Source of the DNA: Pseudomaricurvus hydrocarbonicus
Lineage (GTDB): Bacteria; Pseudomonadota; Gammaproteobacteria; Pseudomonadales; Cellvibrionaceae
NCBI RefSeq assembly: GCF_011602365.1
Contig: NZ_JAAONZ010000015.1
Span: forward strand, 1 to 64,000
DNA length: 64,000 nt
Reading direction: 5' to 3'
The notes under the pieces were generated by a model, which worked only from the letters and a program-made list of their open reading frames with translations, searched no databases and was not told where the DNA came from. Shown here in pieces: positions 35,875 through 44,643 of the stretch. The stretch's first letter is position 1, and every line of letters begins with the position of its first letter. The translations under genes and the position numbers were made by a program.

Positions 35875-36582
35875 ATGAATAAGATCCACTGGATTTTGGC
35901 TCTGGTTGTCTTCATGGGAGTGAGCACTGGTGTACACGCCGGCTTTTTCAGTTACGGTGGGGGGTATAACGACGGCACGTCGTTCAAAGTTTTGTACGAA
36001 GATAAAGCTGGCAATACCGACGATGGGTTTTGCTCCGGAACGGACTGCCGAATTTTTGATATTATTTTTGATTTCGGGCCCGGCAGTGTGTTGGGGAATT
36101 ACGCGGCTAATCCTGCTAACCCCTTCCCGGGCAGCTACCCGAACATCTTCGCCGTCAACCTCGACGACCCGCTGCTGAATAATATCTTCAGCTTTTCCCT
36201 GAGCGGGTTGGACGGACCCTTTGGGGGATCGTTTTCGCTGCTTCTGGAAAATCCCGATCCGCTATTTGGCACGGACTCGGTGAGACTCAGTGATGGCCCG
36301 CTGTTTATCAATGACGTCTATTGTCGAGGGCTGGTGCCTGGAGGGCCTAACGAGGGAAACTGTACGCATACGAGCAGCGGACCATTATTCGCGGGCATCA
36401 ATCTAGGGCACACCAACGGTGCACTGGCCGAGTTTATGGCCATTGAAAACCCCTTCCCGGATTCGGTTAATGAAGTGCCCAGCCCGGCGACGTGGCTTTT
36501 ATTGGTAACCGGGCTTTTGGCGATTGCAGTATTGCAATACCGGCCTCGCAGACGAGCAGGTCTGGCGACCGCCCGAGCATAA
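35875..36582 (+). CDS. PEP-CTERM-type sorting domain protein
   Basis: A 235-aa secreted protein with signal peptide MNKIHWILALVVFMGVSTGV, cut near HAG (residue 23). The body is glycine-, aspartate- and asparagine-rich with paired cysteines (CSGTDC). The tail EVPSPATWLLLVTGLLAIAVL followed by RPRRR is a PEP-CTERM variant, with the PSPATW form in place of the classic PEP. An exosortase is expected elsewhere in the genome. RBS GAGGGAA lies 6 bp before the ATG. No domain indicates enzymatic function. Confidence 0.82.
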   Translation: MNKIHWILALVVFMGVSTGVHAGFFSYGGGYNDGTSFKVLYEDKAGNTDDGFCSGTDCRIFDIIFDFGPGSVLGNYAANPANPFPGSYPNIFAVNLDDPLLNNIFSFSLSGLDGPFGGSFSLLLENPDPLFGTDSVRLSDGPLFINDVYCRGLVPGGPNEGNCTHTSSGPLFAGINLGHTNGALAEFMAIENPFPDSVNEVPSPATWLLLVTGLLAIAVLQYRPRRRAGLATARA

Positions 36583-36668
36583 GCCTTGTCGTTTGGCCCC
36601 CAATCGCTGGGGTCATGGTGACTGAACACAGGGCACCCAACAGTGCTGTGACCATGATTTTCCCAATC

Positions 36669-36710
36669 AAAGCCTGACCCAGTCTGGATCAGGCTTTGTG
36701 GGGGGGGGGG
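36669..36710. terminator. Hairpin plus 11-G tract after the PEP-CTERM gene
   Basis: AAAGCCTGA (36669-36677) pairs with TCAGGCTTT (36689-36697) around an 11-base loop; then GT leads into an unbroken run of G (36700-36710). There is no U-tract, so terminator function is a guess from position between the PEP-CTERM gene and oppositely oriented coding debris. Confidence 0.45.
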
Positions 36711-36767
36711 GATAGATGGCTGATTTTATTATGTCCTTATGCAACACACTTATCCGTGCAGCCTATC

Positions 36768-36965
36768 CTAGGGTTGCTGAAAGACCTGGTCACCGTTAAA
36801 AACTGTCACTTTTACTTTGATGTCACCAATCCCGGACACAGGAATCTCAAACGGATTTGCGTCAAGCACGATAAAATCTGCGTACTTCCCAACTTCCCAA
36901 CTCACCCGGTGAGCGGCATGGATTTCAGCGCCACCGCCGCATTCAGGGTAACTGCCTTGATGGCT
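36768..36965 (-). pseudogene. 3' relic of a YtcJ-like amidohydrolase
   Basis: The minus strand encodes VGKYADFIVLDANPFEIPVS, then a terminal valine-rich strand with a GDQVFQQ end: the C-terminal signature of metal-dependent amidohydrolases of the YtcJ/DUF-type composite domain family. Just upstream, AIKAVTLNAAVAL is in another frame, so a frameshift lies near 36910-36930. The remaining 500 or so residues are missing, replaced by the end of the ABC transporter gene. Confidence 0.65.
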
Positions 36966-38784
36966 AGCGTGTGGTTTCCCGAAATTGTAAATCCGCCAGC
37001 CGCTTGTATAGTGGCGATGTTTCAATCAGCTCCGCATGTTTGCCTTGCGCAACCAGCTGGCCCTGATCGAATACGGCAATGCGATCGACATGCAGAATGG
37101 TGGCCAGACGATGGGCGATAATGATCGTGGTTCGATCGTGCATCAGCGTTTTTAGCGCTTGCTGAACATGGTATTCACTTTCGGAATCAAGGGCGCTGGT
37201 GGCTTCATCCAGCAGTAAAATTCTGGGGTCATTCAGAATGGCGCGGGCGATCGCGAGGCGTTGCTTTTGGCCACCGGACAGGCGGGTACCCTGTTCACCC
37301 AGGTGACTGGCGTAGCCATCGGGCAAACGTTCGATAAAGTCGTGGGCGTGTGCGGCCTTGGCCGCGGCGATGACTTCTGCATCGCTGGCATCGGGTTTAC
37401 CATAGCGCAGGTTGTACCAGACGTCGGCGGAAAACAATGCCGGCTGCTGAGGAACGACCGCAAATTGTTGGCGCAGTGAAGTAATATTGAGTTCGCGAAT
37501 GTCTTTGCCATCAAGGGTGATGCGCCCACTTTGCGGGTCGTAAAAACGCTGTAGCAGTTCAAACAGGGTGGATTTTCCAGCGCCTGACGGGCCTACCAGG
37601 GCCAGGCTTTGACCTGTTTCGATGTTGAGGTTTATTCCCTGCAGGGCTGCGTGCGCGGGTCGCGACGGGTAATAGAAAGTCACCTGCTCGAAGGCCAGCA
37701 AAGTGTTTGATTCAGGCGCCGCGGTGCGATCACTGAGGTCGCCAATATTGGCCGGGATCAGGGATTCTACCTGCAGTAATTCCACCAGCCGTTCAGTGGC
37801 GCCGGTGGCACGCTGTAACTCACCGTAAACCTCTGAGATGGTCGCCACAGCCGAACCCATCATAATCGCGTAGAAGACAAACGCAGCCAGGTCACCACCG
37901 CTGATGCGTCCGGCAATCATGTCGTTGCCGCCAACCCACAACAGGCCACTGATGGCCCCAAACATCAGTAGAATGACAACCGCAATTAACAGCGCTCGTT
38001 GACGGACACGGTGTTTGGCTATCTTGAATGCCGTTTCGACTTCTCTGCCGAACGCTTGCTGCTCGTGGTTTTCGCGAGTGTAACTTTGAACGGTTTTGAT
38101 GTTTTGAATGATTTCACCGGCATAGCTGCCGACATCGGCGATAGAATCCTGGCTGGCTTTGGAGAGTTTTCTGACCCGGCGACCGTAGAGCAGGATCGGC
38201 AGCAGCACCATGGGGACACCCAATAACACGATTAAGCTGAGTTTGAGGTTGGTGACTATTAGCAATATGAGTGCGCCAATAAACGTTAAGGTACTGCGCA
38301 AGGCCATGGAAAAGGACGAACCGATGATGTTTTGCAATAAACTGGTATCGGTGGTGAGGCGCGACATGATTTCACCGCTGCGATTGGTCTCAAAAAAGCT
38401 CGGGTGCAGCGTGACGATGTGATCGAAGATGGCTTTGCGTAGATCTGCAACGACACGCTCTCCCAGCCAGGAGACTAAATAAAACCGGGTGTAGGTACCC
38501 ACCGCCATCAGCACGGCCAGGCACATAATAACCATCACGCTCTCTAGCAGTGCTGCACTGGAGCCTTTTGCAAAACCATCATCAACCAGTAACTTGACGC
38601 CCTGCCCAATCGATAATGTGATGGCGGCGGTAAGCACCAGGGCAATCCCTGCGCCTGCCAGCACGGCCTTGTAGGGGCGGATAAACTGCCACAGGGTGAT
38701 CAGCATCGTGCGTGTGGCGACGGGCTCCGCTGAACGCCTGGCGGATAATTCTGGTGCTGCAGTCTCAGTGCTCTCGGCAGTCAT
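36964..38784 (-). CDS. ABC transporter, fused permease/ATPase (MsbA/exporter type)
   Basis: A 606-aa half-transporter. Residues 25-325 form the six-helix ABC exporter domain (LITLWQFIRPYKAVLAGAG at helix 1; coupling helix region around SQDSIADVGSYAGEIIQNI). The ATPase domain follows, with Walker A GPSGAGKST, Q-loop AVVPQQPALFS, signature LSGGQKQR, Walker B ILLLDEATSALD and the H-loop IIIAHRLAT. It works as a homodimer in the inner membrane. Substrate is unknown; lipid or drug export is typical. ATG 38782-38784 is preferred over TTG one codon earlier. It is divergent from the RND operon. Confidence 0.9.
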   Translation of the reverse strand: MTAESTETAAPELSARRSAEPVATRTMLITLWQFIRPYKAVLAGAGIALVLTAAITLSIGQGVKLLVDDGFAKGSSAALLESVMVIMCLAVLMAVGTYTRFYLVSWLGERVVADLRKAIFDHIVTLHPSFFETNRSGEIMSRLTTDTSLLQNIIGSSFSMALRSTLTFIGALILLIVTNLKLSLIVLLGVPMVLLPILLYGRRVRKLSKASQDSIADVGSYAGEIIQNIKTVQSYTRENHEQQAFGREVETAFKIAKHRVRQRALLIAVVILLMFGAISGLLWVGGNDMIAGRISGGDLAAFVFYAIMMGSAVATISEVYGELQRATGATERLVELLQVESLIPANIGDLSDRTAAPESNTLLAFEQVTFYYPSRPAHAALQGINLNIETGQSLALVGPSGAGKSTLFELLQRFYDPQSGRITLDGKDIRELNITSLRQQFAVVPQQPALFSADVWYNLRYGKPDASDAEVIAAAKAAHAHDFIERLPDGYASHLGEQGTRLSGGQKQRLAIARAILNDPRILLLDEATSALDSESEYHVQQALKTLMHDRTTIIIAHRLATILHVDRIAVFDQGQLVAQGKHAELIETSPLYKRLADLQFRETTR

Positions 38785-39223
38785 CAAGGGGGCTTATACT
38801 TGGCTTAGTGGCTGTCCAGTTTAACAGCGGCTGCCCAGTTTAACAGCAATCAAGAGAACAAGAAGAGAACAAACGGCGGATATCGCTTAACCTGTTCTGG
38901 CTATTGTGCTGGGGAGTCCAGTTTAAAGTGTCGATTTTATGCGTTTAGGAATCGTGACTGTCCTTTTATCTCGCTGTCTTCTTCTCACTTCTCTCCCAAA
39001 ATGGCGCTTCAAAATTATCTGACGGCTTTCAACAATTTGAAGGCTAATGACTGTACAGTGGTTAAAAAAATAAGGACAGCCGCGAGCAAGAATAAAGCGC
39101 CTATTGTCTGGCGGGTCCATAGAGTGAGTTGGACATAAAAAGAAGGACAGGAGGATACTTGTGTTGTGTCTTCTCTGAGTCTGACTTATCCTTTTTTAAT
39201 CACTCCTCAAAAGCACAGGCGCT
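38785..39223. other. Divergent spacer between ABC and RND exporters
   Basis: No gene is supported. The only clear structure is the tandem 19-bp repeat at 38810-38847. Confidence 0.35.
38810..38847. repeat. Tandem 19-bp repeat, GGCTGYCCAGTTTAACAGC x2
   Basis: Two head-to-tail copies differ at one base, 25 bp upstream of the ABC transporter ATG. A partial third copy (GTCCAGTTTAAA) lies at 38916-38927. Each contains CTGYCCAGTTTAACAG with dyad-like CTG...CAG ends, which suits a regulator binding site. Confidence 0.6.
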
Positions 39224-42200
39224 ATGAAACCGGCATCCCCCCTGGAATCACTGGTTCGCTACAGCCTCTCAGGCGGTCTGCCGCTGATGTTGCTGCTCCT
39301 GTCACTGGGGCTTGGCGCCCTGGCTCTGACTTTTACCCCGCGAGAAGAAGAACCGCAAATTGTCGTGCCTATGGTGGATGTGTTGGTGGAGGCGCCCGGC
39401 TTGTCCGCCTCTCAGGTGGAGCGGCAGGTGACCATTCCGCTGGAAAAACTGCTGGCCCAGATCCCGGGGGTGGAGAATGTGTATTCCACCACCATGACCG
39501 GCCGCACCACCGCGACCTTGCGCTTTTACGTCGGCGAGGACCGGGAGACCTCACTGCTCAATACCTACAACAAACTCTATTCCAATCAGCAGCGCGTGCC
39601 AGCAGTGGTGAGTCGCTGGCAGGTGAGCCCGGTGGAGGTGGACGATGTGCCTATCCTGTTGCTGGCCCTGTGGAGCAGTGACCCCGATCGCACCAGTGAC
39701 TATGAATTGCGACGGGTGGCGGACGAGGTGTCGACCTTTTTGCAGTCGGTACCCGACACCAGCGAGGTGAATGTGGTGGGCGGCCGACCGCGCACCATTC
39801 GTATCCTGCCGGATCCGGAAAGCCTGGCGGCTCGCGCCAGCACCGTTGGCGATATTCTCAATGCGCTGCAGGTGTCCAATCAGTTGCTGTCTGGCGGCAA
39901 CTGGACGCTGGGTAATGAAAGCCTGCAATTGGAGAGCGGAGATTTTATTCGCTCGGTTGACGAGTTGCGTCAGTCGGTGATCAATGTGGTGGACGGCCAG
40001 CCGGTGCTGTTGCGCGAGGTGGCCGAAATTGTGGATGGTCCGGCCGAGCCCGACAGTTACACCTGGATCGACTTTGCCGAGCCTCCTCCAGTAGGTAATG
40101 AGAGGAATGTAGTAGGTAATGAAAGGAATGAGGGACATGTGGGCGGGCAAGGTTTGCCCATGGTCACGCTCAGTGTCGCCAAGCAGCGGGGCAGCAATGC
40201 GGTCAGCATGGCCAAAGACATCCACACGATGATGGCGCGCTTGCAGACCGAATTCCTGCCATCCGATATTCATCTGGAAGTGATTCGCGACTACGGTGCA
40301 ACCGCCAATGAAAAGGTCAATAACCTGGCCCAGAGTCTGGGTTTTGCGGTGTTTACCGTGGTGGTGTTTATCGCCGTGTTCCTCGGCTGGCGTCCGGCGG
40401 TGGTGGTGGGCGTTGCCGTGCCCATCAGTTACGGTGTCACGTTGGCGCTGGACATGGCCTTCGGTTACACCATCAACCGCGTCACACTGTTTGCGCTGAT
40501 TCTCTCCCTTGGCTTGCTGGTGGATGACCCCATTACCGGGGTCGATAACATCGAACGGTTTATGCGCGAGCGCGGTGGCTCGCTGAAAGAAAAAATCGTC
40601 GCCGCCATCAGTGAAATTCGCACCCCGCTGGTGATGTCGACACTGACGATTGTGCTGGCGTTTATTCCGCTGGCGTTCATAACCGGCATGATGGGTCCCT
40701 ACATGGCACCCATGGCTTTTAATGTTCCGGTGAGTGTGATCACCAGTACGGTGGTGGCTTTTGTGGTGACGCCCTGGCTGGCGATGAAACTGTTGTCCGG
40801 CGCTACCGTAGTGAATGAGCAAGGGCGCGGTGGCCTGCCGGCGTTCTACCGCCGCATGATGACGCCGATCCTGGCCAGCCGCGGCCGCGCCAAGTTGTTG
40901 CTGTGGGGAGTGGCGGTCTTGTTTGTGGTTGCAGCATTGTTGCCACTGTTGCGACTGGTACCGCTGAAATTGCTGCCGTTCGACAACAAAAACGAACTCC
41001 AGGTGGTCATCGATATGCCTGAAGGGGCCTCCCTTGAACACACTGCAGCCATCGCTGGAAAAGTGTCAGCACGGGTGCGTCAGTTTAACGAAGTCAAGGC
41101 GGTGGCAGCTTATGTGGGGGTACCATCGCCCATCGATTTCAACGGTATGGTGCGACATTACTACCAGCGCCAGGCACCGCACATGGCGGACCTGCGGGTC
41201 ACCCTGGTGGACAAGAGTGAGCGCCAGCACCAGTCTCACAGCGTGGTGTTGCGATTGCGTCAACACCTGTCATCAATGGCGGCTGACGGGGTATCCATTA
41301 AGGTGGTGGAAGTGCCGCCGGGGCCGCCGGTATTGAGTACGCTGGTGGTTGAAGTCTATGGCAGTGAGCTGACCCCGTACCCGGAGATGCAGGCGGCTGC
41401 AGCCACAGTTATGGCGCGATTGCAGCGAGAGCCGTTTGTGGTCGAGGTGGACAGCAGCGTCGAGGCAGAGCACCAGCGCCTGCGCTTTATAACGGACAAA
41501 CAAAAGGCCGCACTGTCCGGGATTTCGACCGCGGACATCAACCAGGCACTGCTGATGGCCAATTACGGTGTCGGGGCTGGCTTTCTGCAATTGGAGCAGG
41601 AGGCGAAGCCATTGCCGTTACAGGTGCGTCTGCCGCCGCAACAGCGTACCTCCGTGCACGACCTGCAGCGCCTGCAGGTTCGTGGCCAGCCGGGAATCGT
41701 CAAGCAGAGCAGTAACAGCGGGCTCGAAATCGCACCGCAACCGCTGGTGGCTCTGGGTGAGCTGGGCTCTTTCCAGTCGCTGCCCGCCGACCAGACCATT
41801 CAGCGCAAAGACCTGAAACCGGTGGTGTATGTCATGGCCGAGCTGTCTGGTCGCACACCGGCGGAAGTGATTGCCGACATCAACGCCGATCTTGGTCAGC
41901 CAGCTGGTGGCAACAGTGGCGAGAATGACCTCAGTGACTGGCAGGACCGCACTTTCCTCAACACTTTTTTGGGGTCTGGCGCTGGCGACGGCTGGCAGTT
42001 GCCCGATGACATCAGCATCGGTTGGACCGGCGAGGGCGAGTGGCAAATCACCGTGGATGTGTTTCGCGATATGGGCCTGGCCTTTTTGTTTGCACTGGTG
42101 GGCATCTTTTTTGTGTTGAAGTTGCAGACGTCCTCCACCAGTCTGGCGCTAATTATTATGTCGGCCATTCCTCTGACCATCATTGGCATCATGCCCGGTT

Positions 42201-42598
42201 TCTGGTTGCTCAACCAGATTGGCGAGCGGCAAGTGGCAGGTGCACCCGATCCGGTACTGTTCACGGCAACCGCCATGATCGGCATGATTGCCCTGGCGGG
42301 TATTGTGGTGCGCAACTCGCTGATTATGGTGGAGTTTATCACCCAGGAGCGTGAGCGCGGCGCGAGTATCCCTGACGCGCTGTTGCACGCCGGTGCGATT
42401 CGCATGCGGCCGATTTTGCTCACTGCCGGCACCACTCTGCTGGGCAACCTGGTGATCACGCTGGATCCAGTGTTCAGTGGCCTGGCGCTGGCGATTATTT
42501 TTGGCATTGTGGCCTCGACTTTATTCACCTTGCTGGTTGTGCCGGTGGTTTACCTGCTGGTTTTTGATCAAACGCCACCCCTGAGGACAGACTCATGA
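39224..42598 (+). CDS. Efflux RND transporter permease
   Basis: A 1124-aa inner-membrane proton-driven pump of the RND superfamily, slightly longer than AcrB. The N-terminal TPREEEPQIVVPMVDV is typical of the HAE family. Two sets of helices flank two large periplasmic loops; LGLLVDDPITGVDNIERFMR in the helix-4 region carries the proton-relay Asp pair. The first periplasmic loop contains a short in-frame duplicated insert near residues 290-303. Its stop overlaps the adaptor ATG. The permease precedes the adaptor, the reverse of the common order. No outer-membrane factor gene is adjacent, so a separate TolC is expected. Confidence 0.9.
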   Translation: MKPASPLESLVRYSLSGGLPLMLLLLSLGLGALALTFTPREEEPQIVVPMVDVLVEAPGLSASQVERQVTIPLEKLLAQIPGVENVYSTTMTGRTTATLRFYVGEDRETSLLNTYNKLYSNQQRVPAVVSRWQVSPVEVDDVPILLLALWSSDPDRTSDYELRRVADEVSTFLQSVPDTSEVNVVGGRPRTIRILPDPESLAARASTVGDILNALQVSNQLLSGGNWTLGNESLQLESGDFIRSVDELRQSVINVVDGQPVLLREVAEIVDGPAEPDSYTWIDFAEPPPVGNERNVVGNERNEGHVGGQGLPMVTLSVAKQRGSNAVSMAKDIHTMMARLQTEFLPSDIHLEVIRDYGATANEKVNNLAQSLGFAVFTVVVFIAVFLGWRPAVVVGVAVPISYGVTLALDMAFGYTINRVTLFALILSLGLLVDDPITGVDNIERFMRERGGSLKEKIVAAISEIRTPLVMSTLTIVLAFIPLAFITGMMGPYMAPMAFNVPVSVITSTVVAFVVTPWLAMKLLSGATVVNEQGRGGLPAFYRRMMTPILASRGRAKLLLWGVAVLFVVAALLPLLRLVPLKLLPFDNKNELQVVIDMPEGASLEHTAAIAGKVSARVRQFNEVKAVAAYVGVPSPIDFNGMVRHYYQRQAPHMADLRVTLVDKSERQHQSHSVVLRLRQHLSSMAADGVSIKVVEVPPGPPVLSTLVVEVYGSELTPYPEMQAAAATVMARLQREPFVVEVDSSVEAEHQRLRFITDKQKAALSGISTADINQALLMANYGVGAGFLQLEQEAKPLPLQVRLPPQQRTSVHDLQRLQVRGQPGIVKQSSNSGLEIAPQPLVALGELGSFQSLPADQTIQRKDLKPVVYVMAELSGRTPAEVIADINADLGQPAGGNSGENDLSDWQDRTFLNTFLGSGAGDGWQLPDDISIGWTGEGEWQITVDVFRDMGLAFLFALVGIFFVLKLQTSSTSLALIIMSAIPLTIIGIMPGFWLLNQIGERQVAGAPDPVLFTATAMIGMIALAGIVVRNSLIMVEFITQERERGASIPDALLHAGAIRMRPILLTAGTTLLGNLVITLDPVFSGLALAIIFGIVASTLFTLLVVPVVYLLVFDQTPPLRTDS
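40091..40132 (+). repeat. In-frame 21-bp tandem duplication inside the RND permease gene
   Basis: GTAGGTAATGAGAGGAATG (from 40091) and GTAGGTAATGAAAGGAATG (from 40112) repeat with a 21-bp period, adding VGNERNV-VGNERNE to the protein. The frame is kept. Confidence 0.75.
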
Positions 42599-43653
42599 AA
42601 TCACTGACCCGATGGCTTTTCCCTTTGTTGGCGATTCTGATGTTGCTGTTGATGGTGGCGTGGATGGCCGGCGTTTTTAACGACGCCATAGAGCCTGGCC
42701 TGCAACCGCAGCCCGTTGTCACAGCAAAAGGTGGGGTGCCGGTGGAAGCGCAAACAATCGAATTGTTTGAGGCCGTACCGGCGTCGGTGGAGGCCAAGCA
42801 GGCGACGTTGATTTCTTCTCGCCTGCTGGCGCGTATTGTGAACGTGCATGTACGCGCTGGTGATTCGGTGGAAGAGGGCCAGTTGCTGGTGGAGCTGGAG
42901 CAGAGCGATCTGCTCTCGCGCGTGTCCCAGGCCCGGGCGAATGTGCAGTCGGCCAGTGCTCGCCTGACCGAAGCCAGGCAGGCCCTTAACCGGGCCCAAA
43001 CCCTGCGCGATCGAGGTATTCTCGCCCAGGCCGATCTGGATAAAGCCCAGGCGAACCACGATACCCTGGTGGCTGGTCTCGACAGTGCTCAACAGGGGCT
43101 GCAGGCAGCGCAAGCCGCTCTTGACTATGCCAGCGTGCGGGCGCCGATCCAGGGACGCATTGTTGATCGATTTGCCGAGCCGGGTGATACCGTGCAGCCG
43201 GGTATGAAGCTGCTGTCGCTCTACAATCCCAATTCCCTGCGGGTAGAGGCCAATGTGCGTGAAGCGTTGGCCCTGACCCTGACACTGGGACAGGCACTCA
43301 CGGTGACCATTCCGGCACTGAACAAGGAAATGACGGCCGTCATCGAAGAACTGGTGCCGGCGGGCAACCCCGGCTCGCGCAGTTTTCTGGTGAAGAGTCG
43401 GTTGGAGCAGGGAGCGGGCTTATTGCCGGGGATGTACGCGCGTGTGAAAGTGCCAGCAGGGGAAGCTGACATCCTGCTGATACCCGCCGAGCGTGTTGCT
43501 CAGGTGGGGCAACTGGATCTGGTGTGGGTCGCTGGCGAACAAGGAGTGGAGCGTCGTTATGTTCGACTCGGCAAAACCTACCCGCAAGGCAAGGTGGAAG
43601 TGATGTCCGGCCTGTTGCCGGGTGATCAAGTGCTGTCGGTTCAGACCCAGTGA
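42595..43653 (+). CDS. RND efflux periplasmic adaptor (membrane fusion protein)
   Basis: A 352-aa adaptor. An N-terminal anchor (WLFPLLAILMLLLMVAWMAG) precedes a lipoyl half (VNVHVRAGDSVEEGQLLVEL), a long coiled-coil hairpin (residues about 100-175, rich in Ala/Gln/Leu), the second lipoyl half (YASVRAPIQGRIVDR) and beta-barrel/MP domains ending in GLLPGDQVLSVQTQ. It links the RND permease to an outer-membrane channel. ATG overlaps the permease stop by 4 bp. No lipobox cysteine is seen, so it is membrane-anchored rather than a lipoprotein. Confidence 0.9.
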   Translation: MKSLTRWLFPLLAILMLLLMVAWMAGVFNDAIEPGLQPQPVVTAKGGVPVEAQTIELFEAVPASVEAKQATLISSRLLARIVNVHVRAGDSVEEGQLLVELEQSDLLSRVSQARANVQSASARLTEARQALNRAQTLRDRGILAQADLDKAQANHDTLVAGLDSAQQGLQAAQAALDYASVRAPIQGRIVDRFAEPGDTVQPGMKLLSLYNPNSLRVEANVREALALTLTLGQALTVTIPALNKEMTAVIEELVPAGNPGSRSFLVKSRLEQGAGLLPGMYARVKVPAGEADILLIPAERVAQVGQLDLVWVAGEQGVERRYVRLGKTYPQGKVEVMSGLLPGDQVLSVQTQ

Positions 43654-43759
43654 CGGGTTGGATGACCGAGGCGTCCGGTTAGGTGCGGGGCTGGTGTTGC
43701 TTTTGAAAATCAGGGCATGCAGCTTCGATGTGACCGGAGGAACGCGGGTTACAGACAAT

Positions 43760-43826
43760 AATACAATGTCAGAAATACAATGTCAGAGCCGGGCATCCAG
43801 CATCTATGCGTACTATAATGCCCGGC
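43760..43826. repeat. Tandem 14-bp repeat followed by a 9-bp-stem hairpin
   Basis: AATACAATGTCAGA occurs twice head to tail (43760-43773 and 43774-43787). Immediately after comes GCCGGGCAT (43788-43796), which pairs perfectly with ATGCCCGGC (43818-43826). The loop carries TATAAT (43814-43819), a perfect -10 word, 35 bp before the methyltransferase-like gene. Confidence 0.65.
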
Positions 43827-43853
43827 CTTGTACTGCGTTAGGAAGTGACCACT

Positions 43854-44582
43854 GTGTCCAAATTGTTCGAAGAAATTGATAGCCAGGACTCTCCCCTGGG
43901 AGAGATATCCCTGCGTAGACGCCGTATCCCCGTGTTTGGCGATCGTGACATCTATGAAGTTAAGCTGGGCGACGAATTTTTGATGTCGAGTATGTTTGTT
44001 GAGGCCGAAGAGGCCTTGTCGACGCTGGGTCTGGCAGCCGTGCAGGGCGATCAGCTTAAGGTTGTCGTGGGTGGGTTGGGCCTGGGGTATACCGCCGTCG
44101 CGGCCCTGGAAGACGAGCGAGTGTCCGAGTTGCTGGTGGTGGATGCCTTGGACACGGTGATTGGCTGGCACCAGGATGAGCGCGTTCCGCTGGGGAAAAT
44201 CCTCAACGCCGATGCACGCAATCGTTATGTTCTCGGCAGTTTCTTTGATCTGGCCACTGACCCGGACACGGGCTTTGACCCCACAGTCGGCGGTCGAAAA
44301 TTTGATGCGATCCTTTTGGATATTGATCATTCCCCCACTGAATTCCTCAATGCCGCCAACGCAGGCTTCTACACCACCGAAAACCTGGCGCTCATGGCGC
44401 AGCAACTCACGCCTGGGGGGGTGTTTGCCATGTGGTCACAAAACCTGCCGGAGGCGCGTTTTGAGGCCTTGTTGAAAACGGTGTTTTCGAGTGTCGAATC
44501 CCATGTGGTGGCGTTCTACAATCCGTTTCAGAACTGCGAATCGACGAATTCGGTGTATGTTTGTGTGAAGGGCGAGGCTTAG
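43854..44582 (+). CDS. Spermidine synthase-like (SAM-dependent methyltransferase fold) protein
   Basis: A 242-aa Rossmann-fold protein. The glycine-rich loop VVVGGLGLGYTAVAAL (SAM or dcSAM binding), acidic VVDALD after strand 2 and AILLDIDHSP after strand 4 match spermidine synthase-like proteins. The N-terminal beta domain is short. True aminopropyltransferases have GGGDG and a DxY/F gatekeeper; here the loop is GGLGLGY, so polyamine synthesis is doubtful. GTG 43854 is chosen because AGGA lies 10 bp upstream; GTG 43845 is too close to the same SD. Confidence 0.8.
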   Translation: MSKLFEEIDSQDSPLGEISLRRRRIPVFGDRDIYEVKLGDEFLMSSMFVEAEEALSTLGLAAVQGDQLKVVVGGLGLGYTAVAALEDERVSELLVVDALDTVIGWHQDERVPLGKILNADARNRYVLGSFFDLATDPDTGFDPTVGGRKFDAILLDIDHSPTEFLNAANAGFYTTENLALMAQQLTPGGVFAMWSQNLPEARFEALLKTVFSSVESHVVAFYNPFQNCESTNSVYVCVKGEA

Positions 44583-44643
44583 CCGGATAAGGCAATCAGA
44601 GTCGCTTTGCAGGATAGGGTTAACACAGATATGGCCAGGCTGT

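Noticed and set aside
39551-41041. A 496-codon open frame opposite the RND permease gene
   Set aside because: It is antisense to a clearly conserved pump; its composition (His/Gln-rich) is a shadow of GC-rich codons.
43285-43299. GGACAGGCACTCAC inside the RND adaptor gene, matching the repeat left end
   Set aside because: It encodes the conserved LGQALTV part of the adaptor in frame and has no flanking repeat sequence; it is a chance match.
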